Of a DNA stretch of 64,000 bases, positions 34,160 to 42,299 are shown piece by piece. This stretch comes from Bryobacter sp. (lineage in GTDB: Bacteria; Acidobacteriota; Terriglobia; Bryobacterales; Bryobacteraceae). The position numbers and the translations under genes were made by a program. The stretch is from contig JALHNH010000012.1 of NCBI GenBank assembly GCA_022843625.1, forward strand, positions 1-64,000, read 5' to 3'. Position 1 is the first letter of the stretch. Every line of letters begins with the position of its first letter. Below the pieces are notes generated by a model. The model was not told the origin of the DNA, made no database searches, and saw nothing but the letters and a program-made list of their open reading frames with translations.

Positions 34160-35428
34160 TTAATGGTCTGCGATTCCACCGTCGGGAAAGCGCAATTGCT
34201 GGCGATTGTGTGGCTGATAAGGCCGAAGAGCCGCTACCTTTTCATCTAAATTGACGCCAAGCCCTGGACGATCCGGGGCTTCGGCGAAGCCCTTGTCGTA
34301 GTTGATGCCACCGCCGTAGAAGAGGTCTTTCCAATACTGCTCATTGCCGCGATGAGTGATCTCCTGGATGGCGAAATTGGGTGTTGAAATATCGACATGC
34401 AGCGAGGCAAGTGTACTTACTTCGCTTTGTGGATTGTGCGGGGCGAGTTCAATGCGATAAGCCTCGGCGATGGTTGCGATCTTCTTCATCTCAAGGATGC
34501 CGCCGCAGTGTACGACGTCCGGTTGCACGTAGTTTACGAGGTGGCGCTGGCAAATCGGTGCGAAGCCGTATTTGGTGAAGAGACGCTCACCGGTGGCAAG
34601 CGGAATTCTGGTGGAAGCCCGCAGTTGAGCCAGTTCATCGAGATCTTCAATCTGCGTAGCTTCTTCGACAAAGAATGGCCGATATTCTTCTGCTCTCTGG
34701 CAGAAATCGATTGCCATCGTTGGGGTGGTTTTGCCATGCACGTCGATGCAGATGCGAAAGTCTTCGCCTACCGCCTGCCGCACGGCTTTGAGATTGGCAA
34801 TGCCTTCGCGTACCGAGCGCACGGGGTCGATCACGTCTCCCTGAGTTGTAATAAAGGCAGCCTTGCAGCCTGTCCAGCCTTCCTGCTTAGCCTGCAGCCA
34901 GGCTTGTGCGTAAGCCTGCGGTGCATTGCCGCTGGCATGGACATACATTTGAACACGGTCCCGGGCGCGTCCTCCCAGCAACTTCCAGATAGGTTGGCCC
35001 AAGGCCTGGCCAAGAATGTCCCACAAAGCAATTTCGACGGCGCTGATGGCTGAATTCAGAATCGGCCCTCCACGCCATCTGGGCCAACGGTACATGGCCT
35101 GCCAATGCATTTCGATGTCGGCTGGATCGCGGCCCACCAGGTAGCGCTTGTGCTCTTCAATCGCTGCAGCTACGGTTGCTTCTTTGCTGGTTACGGACCC
35201 TTCGCCGAGCCCGGTGAGCCCCTGGTTCGTATAGATTTTTACGAAAACGTAATTGACGCCGTTGGTGCCACCACGATTTACGATGAAGGTTTTAAGATCT
35301 GTGATCTTGAGATTGAGAGGTTTTGCCTTTTCGCGGGCCTGAGCCAGCAGTCCTTCAGTAGAGCAAAGAGCGGCGACGCCCGCAGTAGCAAGGCACTTCG
35401 CGTTATCTAGGAAATCACGTCGAGTCAT
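34160..35428 (-). CDS. Tat-exported enolase-superfamily sugar-acid dehydratase (DgoD/mandelate-racemase type)
   Basis: A 422-residue protein. ATG 35428 gives a clean twin-arginine signal (TRRDFLDNAKCLATAGVAAL). An N-terminal capping domain follows, then a TIM barrel with the three metal-ligand positions in RICIDVHGK, PFFVEEAT and LATGERL and the catalytic His in LAPHNPQSEV. This fits galactonate dehydratase-like members that convert aldonic acids to 2-keto-3-deoxy acids. Export to the periplasm is unusual for this chemistry. TAGAAT lies exactly seven bases before the ATG and no Shine-Dalgarno is visible, suggesting a leaderless message. It is divergent from the Gfo/Idh operon across a symmetric control region. 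Confidence 0.9.
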   Translation of the reverse strand: MTRRDFLDNAKCLATAGVAALCSTEGLLAQAREKAKPLNLKITDLKTFIVNRGGTNGVNYVFVKIYTNQGLTGLGEGSVTSKEATVAAAIEEHKRYLVGRDPADIEMHWQAMYRWPRWRGGPILNSAISAVEIALWDILGQALGQPIWKLLGGRARDRVQMYVHASGNAPQAYAQAWLQAKQEGWTGCKAAFITTQGDVIDPVRSVREGIANLKAVRQAVGEDFRICIDVHGKTTPTMAIDFCQRAEEYRPFFVEEATQIEDLDELAQLRASTRIPLATGERLFTKYGFAPICQRHLVNYVQPDVVHCGGILEMKKIATIAEAYRIELAPHNPQSEVSTLASLHVDISTPNFAIQEITHRGNEQYWKDLFYGGGINYDKGFAEAPDRPGLGVNLDEKVAALRPYQPHNRQQLRFPDGGIADH

Positions 35429-35434
35429 GTTAGG

Positions 35435-35469
35435 GATTCTATACGTTGCCAGTGAATTTGCATAGAATC
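35435..35469. promoter_or_regulatory. Symmetric divergent control region with an inverted repeat carrying both -10 elements
   Basis: GATTCTAT (35435-35442) and ATAGAATC (35462-35469) are perfect inverted 8-mers around a 19-base centre. Each arm holds TAGAAT on its own outgoing strand. One lies seven bases before the enolase-family ATG at 35428; the other is placed to give a transcript start just ahead of the AAGAGGTGA ribosome site of the Gfo/Idh gene. One dimeric regulator could therefore control both promoters. Confidence 0.5.
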
Positions 35470-35492
35470 TAATGCCAAGAGGTGATTCTGGA

Positions 35493-36644
35493 TTGCTAAC
35501 ACTCAATTCACGCCGCAGTTTTATGGCACTGGCTGGCGCGTCGCTATTTGCATCTCCCAGGCGCTACCGTGTTGCCGTCATCGGTCACACCGGCCACGGC
35601 AACTACGGCCACGGTATCGACACGGTCTGGCGTACTTTCGACAACTTGGACCTGGTTGCGCTTGCCGACGCCGACGATGCCGGCCGAGCCGCTGCCGCCA
35701 AGCGTACCGGCGCCTCGCAGGTCTATGGCGATTACCGGGAGATGCTTCGAAACACGAAGCCTGAGATCGTGGGCATCGGTCCGCGGTGGACGGACCAGCG
35801 AGTGGCCATGGTGAGCGCCGCCGCCGAAGCTGGCGCACACATCTACATGGAGAAACCCTTCGCAGAAAATCTCGCCGACGCCGATCGCATGGTGGCAGCG
35901 GTGAGACGCAACAAAGTGAAACTCCAGATTGCTCACCAGATGCGGACTTCGCCGTTCGCCCTCAAGGCAAAGGCTTTCATCGAGGCAGGCGAGATTGGTG
36001 AAATTCAGGAGATTCGTGCACGCGGTAAAGAGGATAGACGTGCCGGAGGTGAGGACATGATGGTTCTCGGTTCACACCTATTCGACATGCTGCGCTTCTT
36101 TCTCGGTAATCCTGAGTGGACCACGGCGCACATCACGACGAATGGCCGTGATATCGGCCCGGGCGATGTGACGCAACCCACAGAAAATATCGGCCCAGTC
36201 GCTGGCAGACAGATCAGCGTGACCTTTGCTTTCGGCGGCGGCGTCCATGGTTACTTTTCATCACGTGCCGTTGCCGACACGCACCCGCTTCGCTTCGGCA
36301 CATGGATCTACGGCAGCAAGGGTGTGATCTTTCTACCGAACGGAATTTACCCTGATGGTGGCCTTCACATCCTGCGTTCGCCGTCCTGGCTTCCTGACGC
36401 GAAGCACCCATGGGAAGCGATTCCGGCAACCCCAGTTCCTGGAATCCGCAACGGGCCAGAAATCGCCAATGCCCTCATGGTGGCCGACCTGCTGCGTGCG
36501 ATCGAAACGAACTCAAGGCCCTGTTGCAACGAAGAAGATGGACGCTGGACTATCGCGATGATCGAGAGTGTTTATGCCGCGCAGAAGTCAGGCCAGCGCG
36601 TGGCGCTATACAATTACCGTGACAAGGAGCAAGTTCTCAGATGA
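35493..36644 (+). CDS. Tat-exported Gfo/Idh/MocA-family oxidoreductase
   Basis: About 383 residues. It has a twin-arginine signal (NSRRSFMALAGASLFASP) and a Rossmann domain (RYRVAVIGHTGHGNYGHGID), with EKPFAENLADAD as the family's catalytic Lys motif. The C-terminal alpha/beta domain contains GGEDMMVLGSHLFDMLRFFL. These enzymes oxidise or reduce sugars using bound NAD(P). The start is probably TTG 35493, because AAGAGGTGA ends seven bases before it. ATG 35472 (seven codons longer) has no ribosome site and lies at or before the expected transcript start. It overlaps the next gene by four bases (ATGA) and heads a three-gene operon. Confidence 0.88.
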   Translation: MLTLNSRRSFMALAGASLFASPRRYRVAVIGHTGHGNYGHGIDTVWRTFDNLDLVALADADDAGRAAAAKRTGASQVYGDYREMLRNTKPEIVGIGPRWTDQRVAMVSAAAEAGAHIYMEKPFAENLADADRMVAAVRRNKVKLQIAHQMRTSPFALKAKAFIEAGEIGEIQEIRARGKEDRRAGGEDMMVLGSHLFDMLRFFLGNPEWTTAHITTNGRDIGPGDVTQPTENIGPVAGRQISVTFAFGGGVHGYFSSRAVADTHPLRFGTWIYGSKGVIFLPNGIYPDGGLHILRSPSWLPDAKHPWEAIPATPVPGIRNGPEIANALMVADLLRAIETNSRPCCNEEDGRWTIAMIESVYAAQKSGQRVALYNYRDKEQVLR

Positions 36645-37624
36645 CACCTTCAAGACGTGGCTTTATCACCAGCGCAGCGGCATTGCCACTGGCTGAATCA
36701 TTGCAGTCAGCACAATCTACTGCATCCGGCATTCCCGCTCGTCCGCTTGGCAAGACCGGCGTTCAGGTTTCGATTCTTGGCCTTGGCGGCCACCATCAGG
36801 CTCGTCCAAAAGAGGAGAGCGAATCCTTCCGGCTCGTTCATGCCGCCATCGACAATGGCATCACCTTCATGGACAATGCCTGGGATTATCATGACGGCCG
36901 CGCTGAAGAAGTAATGGGCAAGGCCCTCGCGATGGATGGCTACCGGAAGAAGGCCTTCCTGATGACCAAGGTCTGCGATCGCGATTATGCGGGCGCGATG
37001 AAGCACCTTGAAGACAGTCTGCGCCGCCTCAAGACCGACGTGATCGACCTTTGGCAATTCCATGAGTGCAACTACTACAACGACCCTGAAATGATTCAGG
37101 AAAATGGCGGGCTGCGCGCCGCCATCGAAGCAAAGAAGCAGGGCAAAATCCGCTTTATCGGCTTCACCGGACACAAGCACCCGCGCATCCATCGCAAGAT
37201 GCTGGCTCTCAATTTTGCCTTTGACGCCTGCCAAATGCCCAACAATGTCATGGACTATCGCTTCGAAAGTTTTCGCCATGAAGTGATGCCGGAATGCGCC
37301 AAGCGTGGTGTTGGCGTGATCGGCATGAAGGGTTGTGGTGGCGATGCACGGATGCTGAAAGACGGGGTCGTTACTGTCGAAGAATGCTATCGCTACTTCC
37401 TGTCTCAACCCATCAGCACTCAGGTGGTGGGGCTGGCAAACATGGAAGACCTCAACCGCGCACTCGCCATGGCCCGCAGCTTCAAGCCCATGACCGCTCC
37501 GGAGTTACAGACTCTCAGCTCGAGGCTGCGCGAGGTTTCAGGCGACGGCCGTTACGAGCACTTCAAGACCACACAGCGCTACGACGCCGCACACCATCGC
37601 AAACAGCATGGATTCGCTGAATGA
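36641..37624 (+). CDS. Tat-exported aldo/keto reductase, second copy
   Basis: A 327-residue TIM-barrel oxidoreductase. The twin-arginine signal is PSRRGFITSAAALPLAE. The catalytic positions are Asp and Tyr in TFMDNAWDYHDG, Lys in LMTKVCD and His in LWQFHECNY. It differs clearly from the copy at 28504-29388, which has Glu instead of the tetrad Asp. Translationally coupled on both sides (four-base overlaps), it belongs with the Gfo/Idh protein and the lyase-like protein in one operon. A periplasmic sugar redox pathway is a reasonable inference. Confidence 0.9.
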   Translation: MTPSRRGFITSAAALPLAESLQSAQSTASGIPARPLGKTGVQVSILGLGGHHQARPKEESESFRLVHAAIDNGITFMDNAWDYHDGRAEEVMGKALAMDGYRKKAFLMTKVCDRDYAGAMKHLEDSLRRLKTDVIDLWQFHECNYYNDPEMIQENGGLRAAIEAKKQGKIRFIGFTGHKHPRIHRKMLALNFAFDACQMPNNVMDYRFESFRHEVMPECAKRGVGVIGMKGCGGDARMLKDGVVTVEECYRYFLSQPISTQVVGLANMEDLNRALAMARSFKPMTAPELQTLSSRLREVSGDGRYEHFKTTQRYDAAHHRKQHGFAE

Positions 37625-38343
37625 GATGGCCGCTCTTCTTCCTGCTGGCTTGCACTGCCTCGGCTGAGGTCCTCTTCAAGGCCAACTTCGAGACGGGCGA
37701 TCTGAGCGAGTGGAGCAAGACGGGTACACGCGGCCAGAACGCAACGCCCCGCAACATTCAGGTTGTCAGCGACATTGTTCAAAGCGGAAAATACGCGGGC
37801 AAGTTCACGATTCATGAAGACGATGTCTTCAACGCGCAGCAGTTGCGGGTACAGGTAGGAGGGCCGAAGATCACGATCGAAGAGGGCTCGGATACTTACA
37901 TGTCCTTCCACCTGTACCTGGCCGATGCACCAAAAGACCGTGACAATTTCTTCTACTGGGAGGGCACACCGCCACCCAGGTACAACAACGTGATGACGTG
38001 GTGGGTTGAGCCTAAAGAAGGTGGTACGTCTATCAAATACGGCACCGGGAACCTGGGCCGCAATGGAACGCATTGGGAGGCTGATTTCACAACTGGCAAA
38101 TGGCATCACCTGGCGATGCATATCCATTGGTCTGAGGATGGCGAGAAGGGCAACACGCGCCTGTGGTTCGACGGAGTGCTTGTTCTGGACAAGAAGCTGA
38201 AGACCAAGGGGCCAGAGACGATTTACTTCTGTCAGCCCGGCATTCACCGCAGCCCTCATAAGGCATCAGAGGATACGATCTACTTCGACAAATTCATCCT
38301 TGCCGACAAGCTGGAAGATGTCCTGTTGCCTAGTTCAAAATAA
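37621..38343 (+). CDS. Exported polysaccharide-lyase-like jelly-roll protein
   Basis: A 240-residue protein with a short signal containing LLAC, a possible lipobox at Cys11 (FFLLACTASAEV). The body has the heparin-lyase-like concanavalin fold seen in small polysaccharide lyases: ANFETGDLSEWSKTG at the start, MSFHLYLADAPKD in the middle, GKWHHLAMHIHWSEDGEKGN, then RLWFDGVLVLD. Activity on a uronic-acid polymer is suggested by the fold and by the neighbouring sugar oxidoreductases and dehydratase-like gene. Catalytic residues cannot be assigned with certainty. It ends the operon and overlaps the convergent quinoprotein gene by 14 bases. Confidence 0.75.
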   Translation: MRWPLFFLLACTASAEVLFKANFETGDLSEWSKTGTRGQNATPRNIQVVSDIVQSGKYAGKFTIHEDDVFNAQQLRVQVGGPKITIEEGSDTYMSFHLYLADAPKDRDNFFYWEGTPPPRYNNVMTWWVEPKEGGTSIKYGTGNLGRNGTHWEADFTTGKWHHLAMHIHWSEDGEKGNTRLWFDGVLVLDKKLKTKGPETIYFCQPGIHRSPHKASEDTIYFDKFILADKLEDVLLPSSK

Positions 38344-40006
38344 AGGCCCACATGGTATCGCCAGTGGCGACAGTCAGGTACTGGTGGCCGTCCAACTGGA
38401 AGGTCTGCGGTGCGTTCGTAATGTTGCCGATGCGGGCATTCCAAAGCGGCTTACCTGTTTTTGCGTCATGAGCTACAAAGTTACCCATGCCGTCTCCTGC
38501 AAAGACCAGCCCGCCGGCTGTGGCCAAAATACCGCCACCTCCGCCGTTGCCGTAGTAGCGGTGCCGCCACACTACTTTGCCATTTCTATAATCAATCGCG
38601 CTTAGATAGTTGCCGCCTGTACCGACGCCCACTTCCTCTTTTCCGCCAAGCCCCATCGACCCGCGGGGATCAATGTCGGTTAGATAGAAAAGCGAGTAAC
38701 CGTTGCCTTCCGGCACATAGAACAAACCGGTGTCGGGCGAGAATGCCGGAGGCTGCCAGTTGACCGTACCGTCCGATGTTGGGGAGACAAGCGCGCCACC
38801 CACTGTCGGGTCCTTCAGCGGATCATGCTCTGGACCGCCAAACTTGTTCAGCCCTTTGGCCCAGTTCGTCCGCTGTCCATACTTGGCTGTTACCAGGCGC
38901 TCCCCGGTTACTCGATCCAGGGTAAAGAAATAACCATTCCGGGCTGCCGTCAGCACAAGCTTGCGCATTTTGCCGTTGAACGGAGCGTCCACCAGGACAG
39001 GTGTCTGCGCAGAGTCATAGTCGTGCATGTCGTGCGGGGAAGTCTGGAAGTACCAGGCCATCTTACCCGTGTCGACGTTGATTGCTACCAGCGAACAGGT
39101 GAAGAGGTTGTCGCCCTCGCCGCGTTTGCCGGTGGTATAGGCAGGAGTGGGGTTGCCAGTGCCAATAATGTAGAGCTTCGTTTCTGGATCGTATGCCCCA
39201 GGGATCCAGGTCTGCGCACCACCGTGGCGCGCCGCATCGAGGCTGGCCCAGGTATCAAGCCCGGGGTCGCCTTTCTTCATCGGCACGGTGTAGAACTTCC
39301 ACTGCAGATCGCCAGTCTCGGCATCAAAAGAAAGCAGGAAGCCAGGAGAATCGATATCGTTGCCAGTGCCGACCAGCACGTGGTTGCCTACGACAATCGG
39401 CGCTGGAGTCGAAAAATAACCTTGCTCAAGATCGGCGATGGTCTTGTGCCAGCGCTCTTTGCCGGTTTTGGCATCAAGCGAAACCAGGTAGTTATCTGGC
39501 GTCTCCATGTAGAGATAGTTGTTCCAGATAGCCATGCCCCGGTTGCCGATATGCGTGCCGCCACGGGTCTTCCAGTAGTAGTGCCACAACTCGCGGCCAT
39601 CGCGCGCATCCACCGCCCACGCATTGTCCGGCATCGTGAAATACAAGGTGCCGTCAACGGCAAGAACCGAAGCCTTGATCGTGCCACCACCGGCGGCAAG
39701 TTCGCCAGTGCCCTCGCCACCAACAATCAGCTTGGTGGGCGGGCCACCGCCAAAGCGCCCACGGCCGGCGCCTGCTGGCGGAGGCATGCCCGGGGTGTAG
39801 CGAACGCTCCAGGCCAGCGAAAGATGCTTCACCGTCGACGTGTTGATTAAATTGAGCGCACTGAACCGACGTCCCGAATAATCACCGTTATAGGTGGGCC
39901 AGGAATCTTTGAGTGGCTTGAGCAGATCCTCAGGCGCAACGCCACCGCCCTGTGCGAATAAGGCTACAGAGCCAGTCAGGAGAAACAGGAATTGGAGGAA
40001 CTTCAT
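38330..40006 (-). CDS. PQQ-dehydrogenase-like quinoprotein (acidobacterial type)
   Basis: A 558-residue periplasmic eight-bladed propeller with a signal peptide (FLQFLFLLTGSVALFAQGGG). Tryptophan-docking blades are visible (NAWAVDARDGRELWHYYWKT, VSLDAKTGKERWHK, VAHDAKTGKPLWNARIG). The SPHDMHDYDSAQTPVLVD segment sits where alcohol dehydrogenases have their HDxWDYD motif. Acidobacteria carry families of quinoprotein-like enzymes in strains without PQQ synthesis genes, and this one could belong there; cofactor content is unknown. The upstream di-heme cytochrome gene overlaps by four bases and is the natural electron acceptor. Confidence 0.87.
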   Translation of the reverse strand: MKFLQFLFLLTGSVALFAQGGGVAPEDLLKPLKDSWPTYNGDYSGRRFSALNLINTSTVKHLSLAWSVRYTPGMPPPAGAGRGRFGGGPPTKLIVGGEGTGELAAGGGTIKASVLAVDGTLYFTMPDNAWAVDARDGRELWHYYWKTRGGTHIGNRGMAIWNNYLYMETPDNYLVSLDAKTGKERWHKTIADLEQGYFSTPAPIVVGNHVLVGTGNDIDSPGFLLSFDAETGDLQWKFYTVPMKKGDPGLDTWASLDAARHGGAQTWIPGAYDPETKLYIIGTGNPTPAYTTGKRGEGDNLFTCSLVAINVDTGKMAWYFQTSPHDMHDYDSAQTPVLVDAPFNGKMRKLVLTAARNGYFFTLDRVTGERLVTAKYGQRTNWAKGLNKFGGPEHDPLKDPTVGGALVSPTSDGTVNWQPPAFSPDTGLFYVPEGNGYSLFYLTDIDPRGSMGLGGKEEVGVGTGGNYLSAIDYRNGKVVWRHRYYGNGGGGGILATAGGLVFAGDGMGNFVAHDAKTGKPLWNARIGNITNAPQTFQLDGHQYLTVATGDTMWAFILN

Positions 40007-40881
40007 TGTAGGGTCACCAGATAAGCGGTCACGTTATGCACATCTTTGTCGGTATAAACGGAAAGCAGTTCGCGGTGTGGCGTCAGAGGGTCGTTTACCA
40101 CTACCTTCGGCAGATCCCCGTCGCGACGGAAGGACTTTGCCGAGCCATCGGCAAGCTCCAGCGTCACCACGAAATCATCGATTCGAAGCAGACGCCCCGT
40201 AACTGGAGCGCCGCCCTTAACTGGGGTGACGGTTACGGTGACGATGCGGCGAGGCGAGTCGCTGGCTGCGCTGCCTCCACCCCGCCCGGTTCGCCCGCCT
40301 GCTACCCAGGTATTCTGCAGTAATTTCGGATCTTTGATCCGCGTCGCGATTCCCTTCAGGTCTCCCGTTGTCGAATGGCAACTGACGCACTTTGCTTCAA
40401 AGTACACCTTGCCTGCAGCTGCGTTTCCAACCAGAATGGTTGGCGGTTCCTGAGAGCTGGGCGGCTTACCCTGGCCGCCAATTGTAGAAAGCACAGTCCG
40501 CACATAGGCCGCAACGGCATGGGCATCTTCAGGGCTCATCGGGATCGCTGGCATCCCTCCGCTTTGCAGGCTGCCTTGAATGACGGGGACAATCTTCTCA
40601 CCCTCGCGGTCGCTGAGCGAAAGTTGCGAGCGTAGGAGGTTGGGCCCACCCATGTCACCACCGCGCAAGTCTGCGCCATGGCATCCCCGGCAGGAGATTC
40701 CGTAGATTCCCTTGCCTTTGGCAACCTTCACCGGATCTTCTGCTGCCCTTTGCTGGCCGGGTACGAAACCGCCCTGCCGTCTGGGTTGGCCGGGCGGCTG
40801 CTGAGCCCAAACGATAGTGGATGTAGCCACGATCAACGCCAGGTTGAATGCAATTCTGTACTTCAAATTCGACATGAACAC
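40003..40881 (-). CDS. Di-heme cytochrome c partner of the quinoprotein
   Basis: A 292-residue exported protein. A signal (YRIAFNLALIVATSTIVWAQ) and a Pro/Gln/Gly-rich linker precede two class I heme sites, C64-R-G-C67-H68 and C165-V-S-C168-H169. The first domain has the Met-ligand region GGMPAIPMSPEDAHAVAAYV. After the second heme an inserted beta-rich module (VTVTPVKGGAPVTGRLLRID) precedes the closing helix DKDVHNVTAYLVTLQ, a known acidobacterial arrangement. The second ATG (40875) sits at better spacing from AGGTG than the first. It transfers electrons from the quinoprotein encoded immediately downstream with a four-base overlap. Confidence 0.9.
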   Translation of the reverse strand: MFMSNLKYRIAFNLALIVATSTIVWAQQPPGQPRRQGGFVPGQQRAAEDPVKVAKGKGIYGISCRGCHGADLRGGDMGGPNLLRSQLSLSDREGEKIVPVIQGSLQSGGMPAIPMSPEDAHAVAAYVRTVLSTIGGQGKPPSSQEPPTILVGNAAAGKVYFEAKCVSCHSTTGDLKGIATRIKDPKLLQNTWVAGGRTGRGGGSAASDSPRRIVTVTVTPVKGGAPVTGRLLRIDDFVVTLELADGSAKSFRRDGDLPKVVVNDPLTPHRELLSVYTDKDVHNVTAYLVTLQ

Positions 40882-40933
40882 CTCATAGGATTGGACCCAT
40901 TCACGTCATGATGACACGCCATCAATCTGGGGT

Positions 40934-42265
40934 CTATGTTTCTAACGTTCTGCGGCTCTTCAAAAAGATCCACCGGCCCAGACCCAACAACAGCGCCGAC
41001 CCGCCAAAGATCTTCGCTTCATAAAGCCATACATTGCTGATGTCCTCGGTTGGCAAGATGGAGAAGGCAAGTGCAATCAGAATTACGGCAATGCCAGAGA
41101 CCGGTGCCCAGCGCAACCCAGCCTTCCAGGCACTGCCAAAGATATACAAAAAGGGAGGAAAGCTGCCAAGCACCATCATCGACACCAGTTCCTGATAGGC
41201 CGCCCGCATCGTGTCGCCCAATTGCATCAACAAGAGTAGAGCTGTCGAGGTGCCTGCCAGTGCGAACACTGACACATGGGGAGTTTGCCACTTGGGATGG
41301 ATGCGTGCGAATGCTGAAGGCAAAAGCCCATCGCGACCTGCCGCGTAGCTCAGCCGTGCGGTTGCCGAGACGATACCGCCAAGTTGGCCGAGCATGCTCA
41401 TCACGGAGAACAAAGCGAACACGACGGGCAACCAGAACCAACCCAGCGATGTGGCACCAACTTGCGCTGCCTGCATGATGCCAAACAATACGCTGGTCTC
41501 TTCCGGCTTCTGTAGAACAAGAATGGCAAGTGTGGCCACGCTGTAGAAAAGCACGCCCCCAAGCCCAGCCATCCATCCTGCCCGGCGAATCGTTTTGCCA
41601 GGCTCTCGAATCTCTTCGCCCATCATTCCCAACAACTCAATGCCTGTGAGGGCAAAAGCGATTTGCGACCAGAGATTGAGCGCATCGATCCCCAACGGAG
41701 GCATCAGGTTCAATGTTGTCGCCGACCCCTGACGCAGGAAGACAACTCCTGCTGCAAGCACCAGAAACAAAGCCATCAGCCACGTTGCCACGCTGGCTGC
41801 ATTCTGATTCCAGCGTCCGATCCTCACACCCAAAAGGTTGATCCCAACACCAGTCCAGATTGCCACCACTGCAGCGCCCACGATCAGGTTGCGGTTGTCG
41901 ACAAGAGCCGGATCGATAGCGTAAGCGGCAATGCTGATGTAAGCCAGAGCGGCATTCGGAACCCAGCAAGCAATCCCAATCCAGTACAACCAGAAAGCAA
42001 GGAAGCCATGCCAATCTCCAAAGTCTTCGCGAGCCCAGACATACTGCCCGCCTGCGCCGGGGCGGCGTTCTGCAAGGGCGCCCACTGCCTGAGCTGTTGG
42101 CCCAACAAAGAACAAACCGGCGAGCAAAAACAGGGTTACCGACCCTGGCCCTGCATGAGCCGCAGTCGCTAGCCAGCGTGTGCCAACAATACACGCAATT
42201 CCAAGCAGCGTCACATCACGCAGCCCCAAGCCCCGACTTAGCTGCGTAGATGCTGATTGGTTCAT
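40934..42265 (-). CDS. APC-family amino-acid permease
   Basis: A 443-residue integral membrane protein with about twelve hydrophobic segments and the LeuT-like APC fold. The conserved TM1 region is GLRDVTLLGIACIVGTRWL, in which the usual GxG substrate loop is degenerate, and the TM2 zone is PTAQAVGALAERRPGAGGQY. TM6 is IAFALTGIELLGMMGEEIRE, with the EE pair typical of the family. Substrate is unknown. It is divergent from an exported M20 amidohydrolase with 34 bases between. That hints at uptake of an amino acid released by the hydrolase, but this is only context. TACACT lies seven bases before the ATG. Confidence 0.9.
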   Translation of the reverse strand: MNQSASTQLSRGLGLRDVTLLGIACIVGTRWLATAAHAGPGSVTLFLLAGLFFVGPTAQAVGALAERRPGAGGQYVWAREDFGDWHGFLAFWLYWIGIACWVPNAALAYISIAAYAIDPALVDNRNLIVGAAVVAIWTGVGINLLGVRIGRWNQNAASVATWLMALFLVLAAGVVFLRQGSATTLNLMPPLGIDALNLWSQIAFALTGIELLGMMGEEIREPGKTIRRAGWMAGLGGVLFYSVATLAILVLQKPEETSVLFGIMQAAQVGATSLGWFWLPVVFALFSVMSMLGQLGGIVSATARLSYAAGRDGLLPSAFARIHPKWQTPHVSVFALAGTSTALLLLMQLGDTMRAAYQELVSMMVLGSFPPFLYIFGSAWKAGLRWAPVSGIAVILIALAFSILPTEDISNVWLYEAKIFGGSALLLGLGRWIFLKSRRTLET

Positions 42266-42299
42266 CTTGGAGAGTGTACCAATGCTAGGCTAGTGAGTC

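Noticed and set aside
38825..39850. 341-codon open frame on the plus strand
   Set aside because: Antisense to the quinoprotein gene; composition is explained by the reverse complement of propeller repeats.
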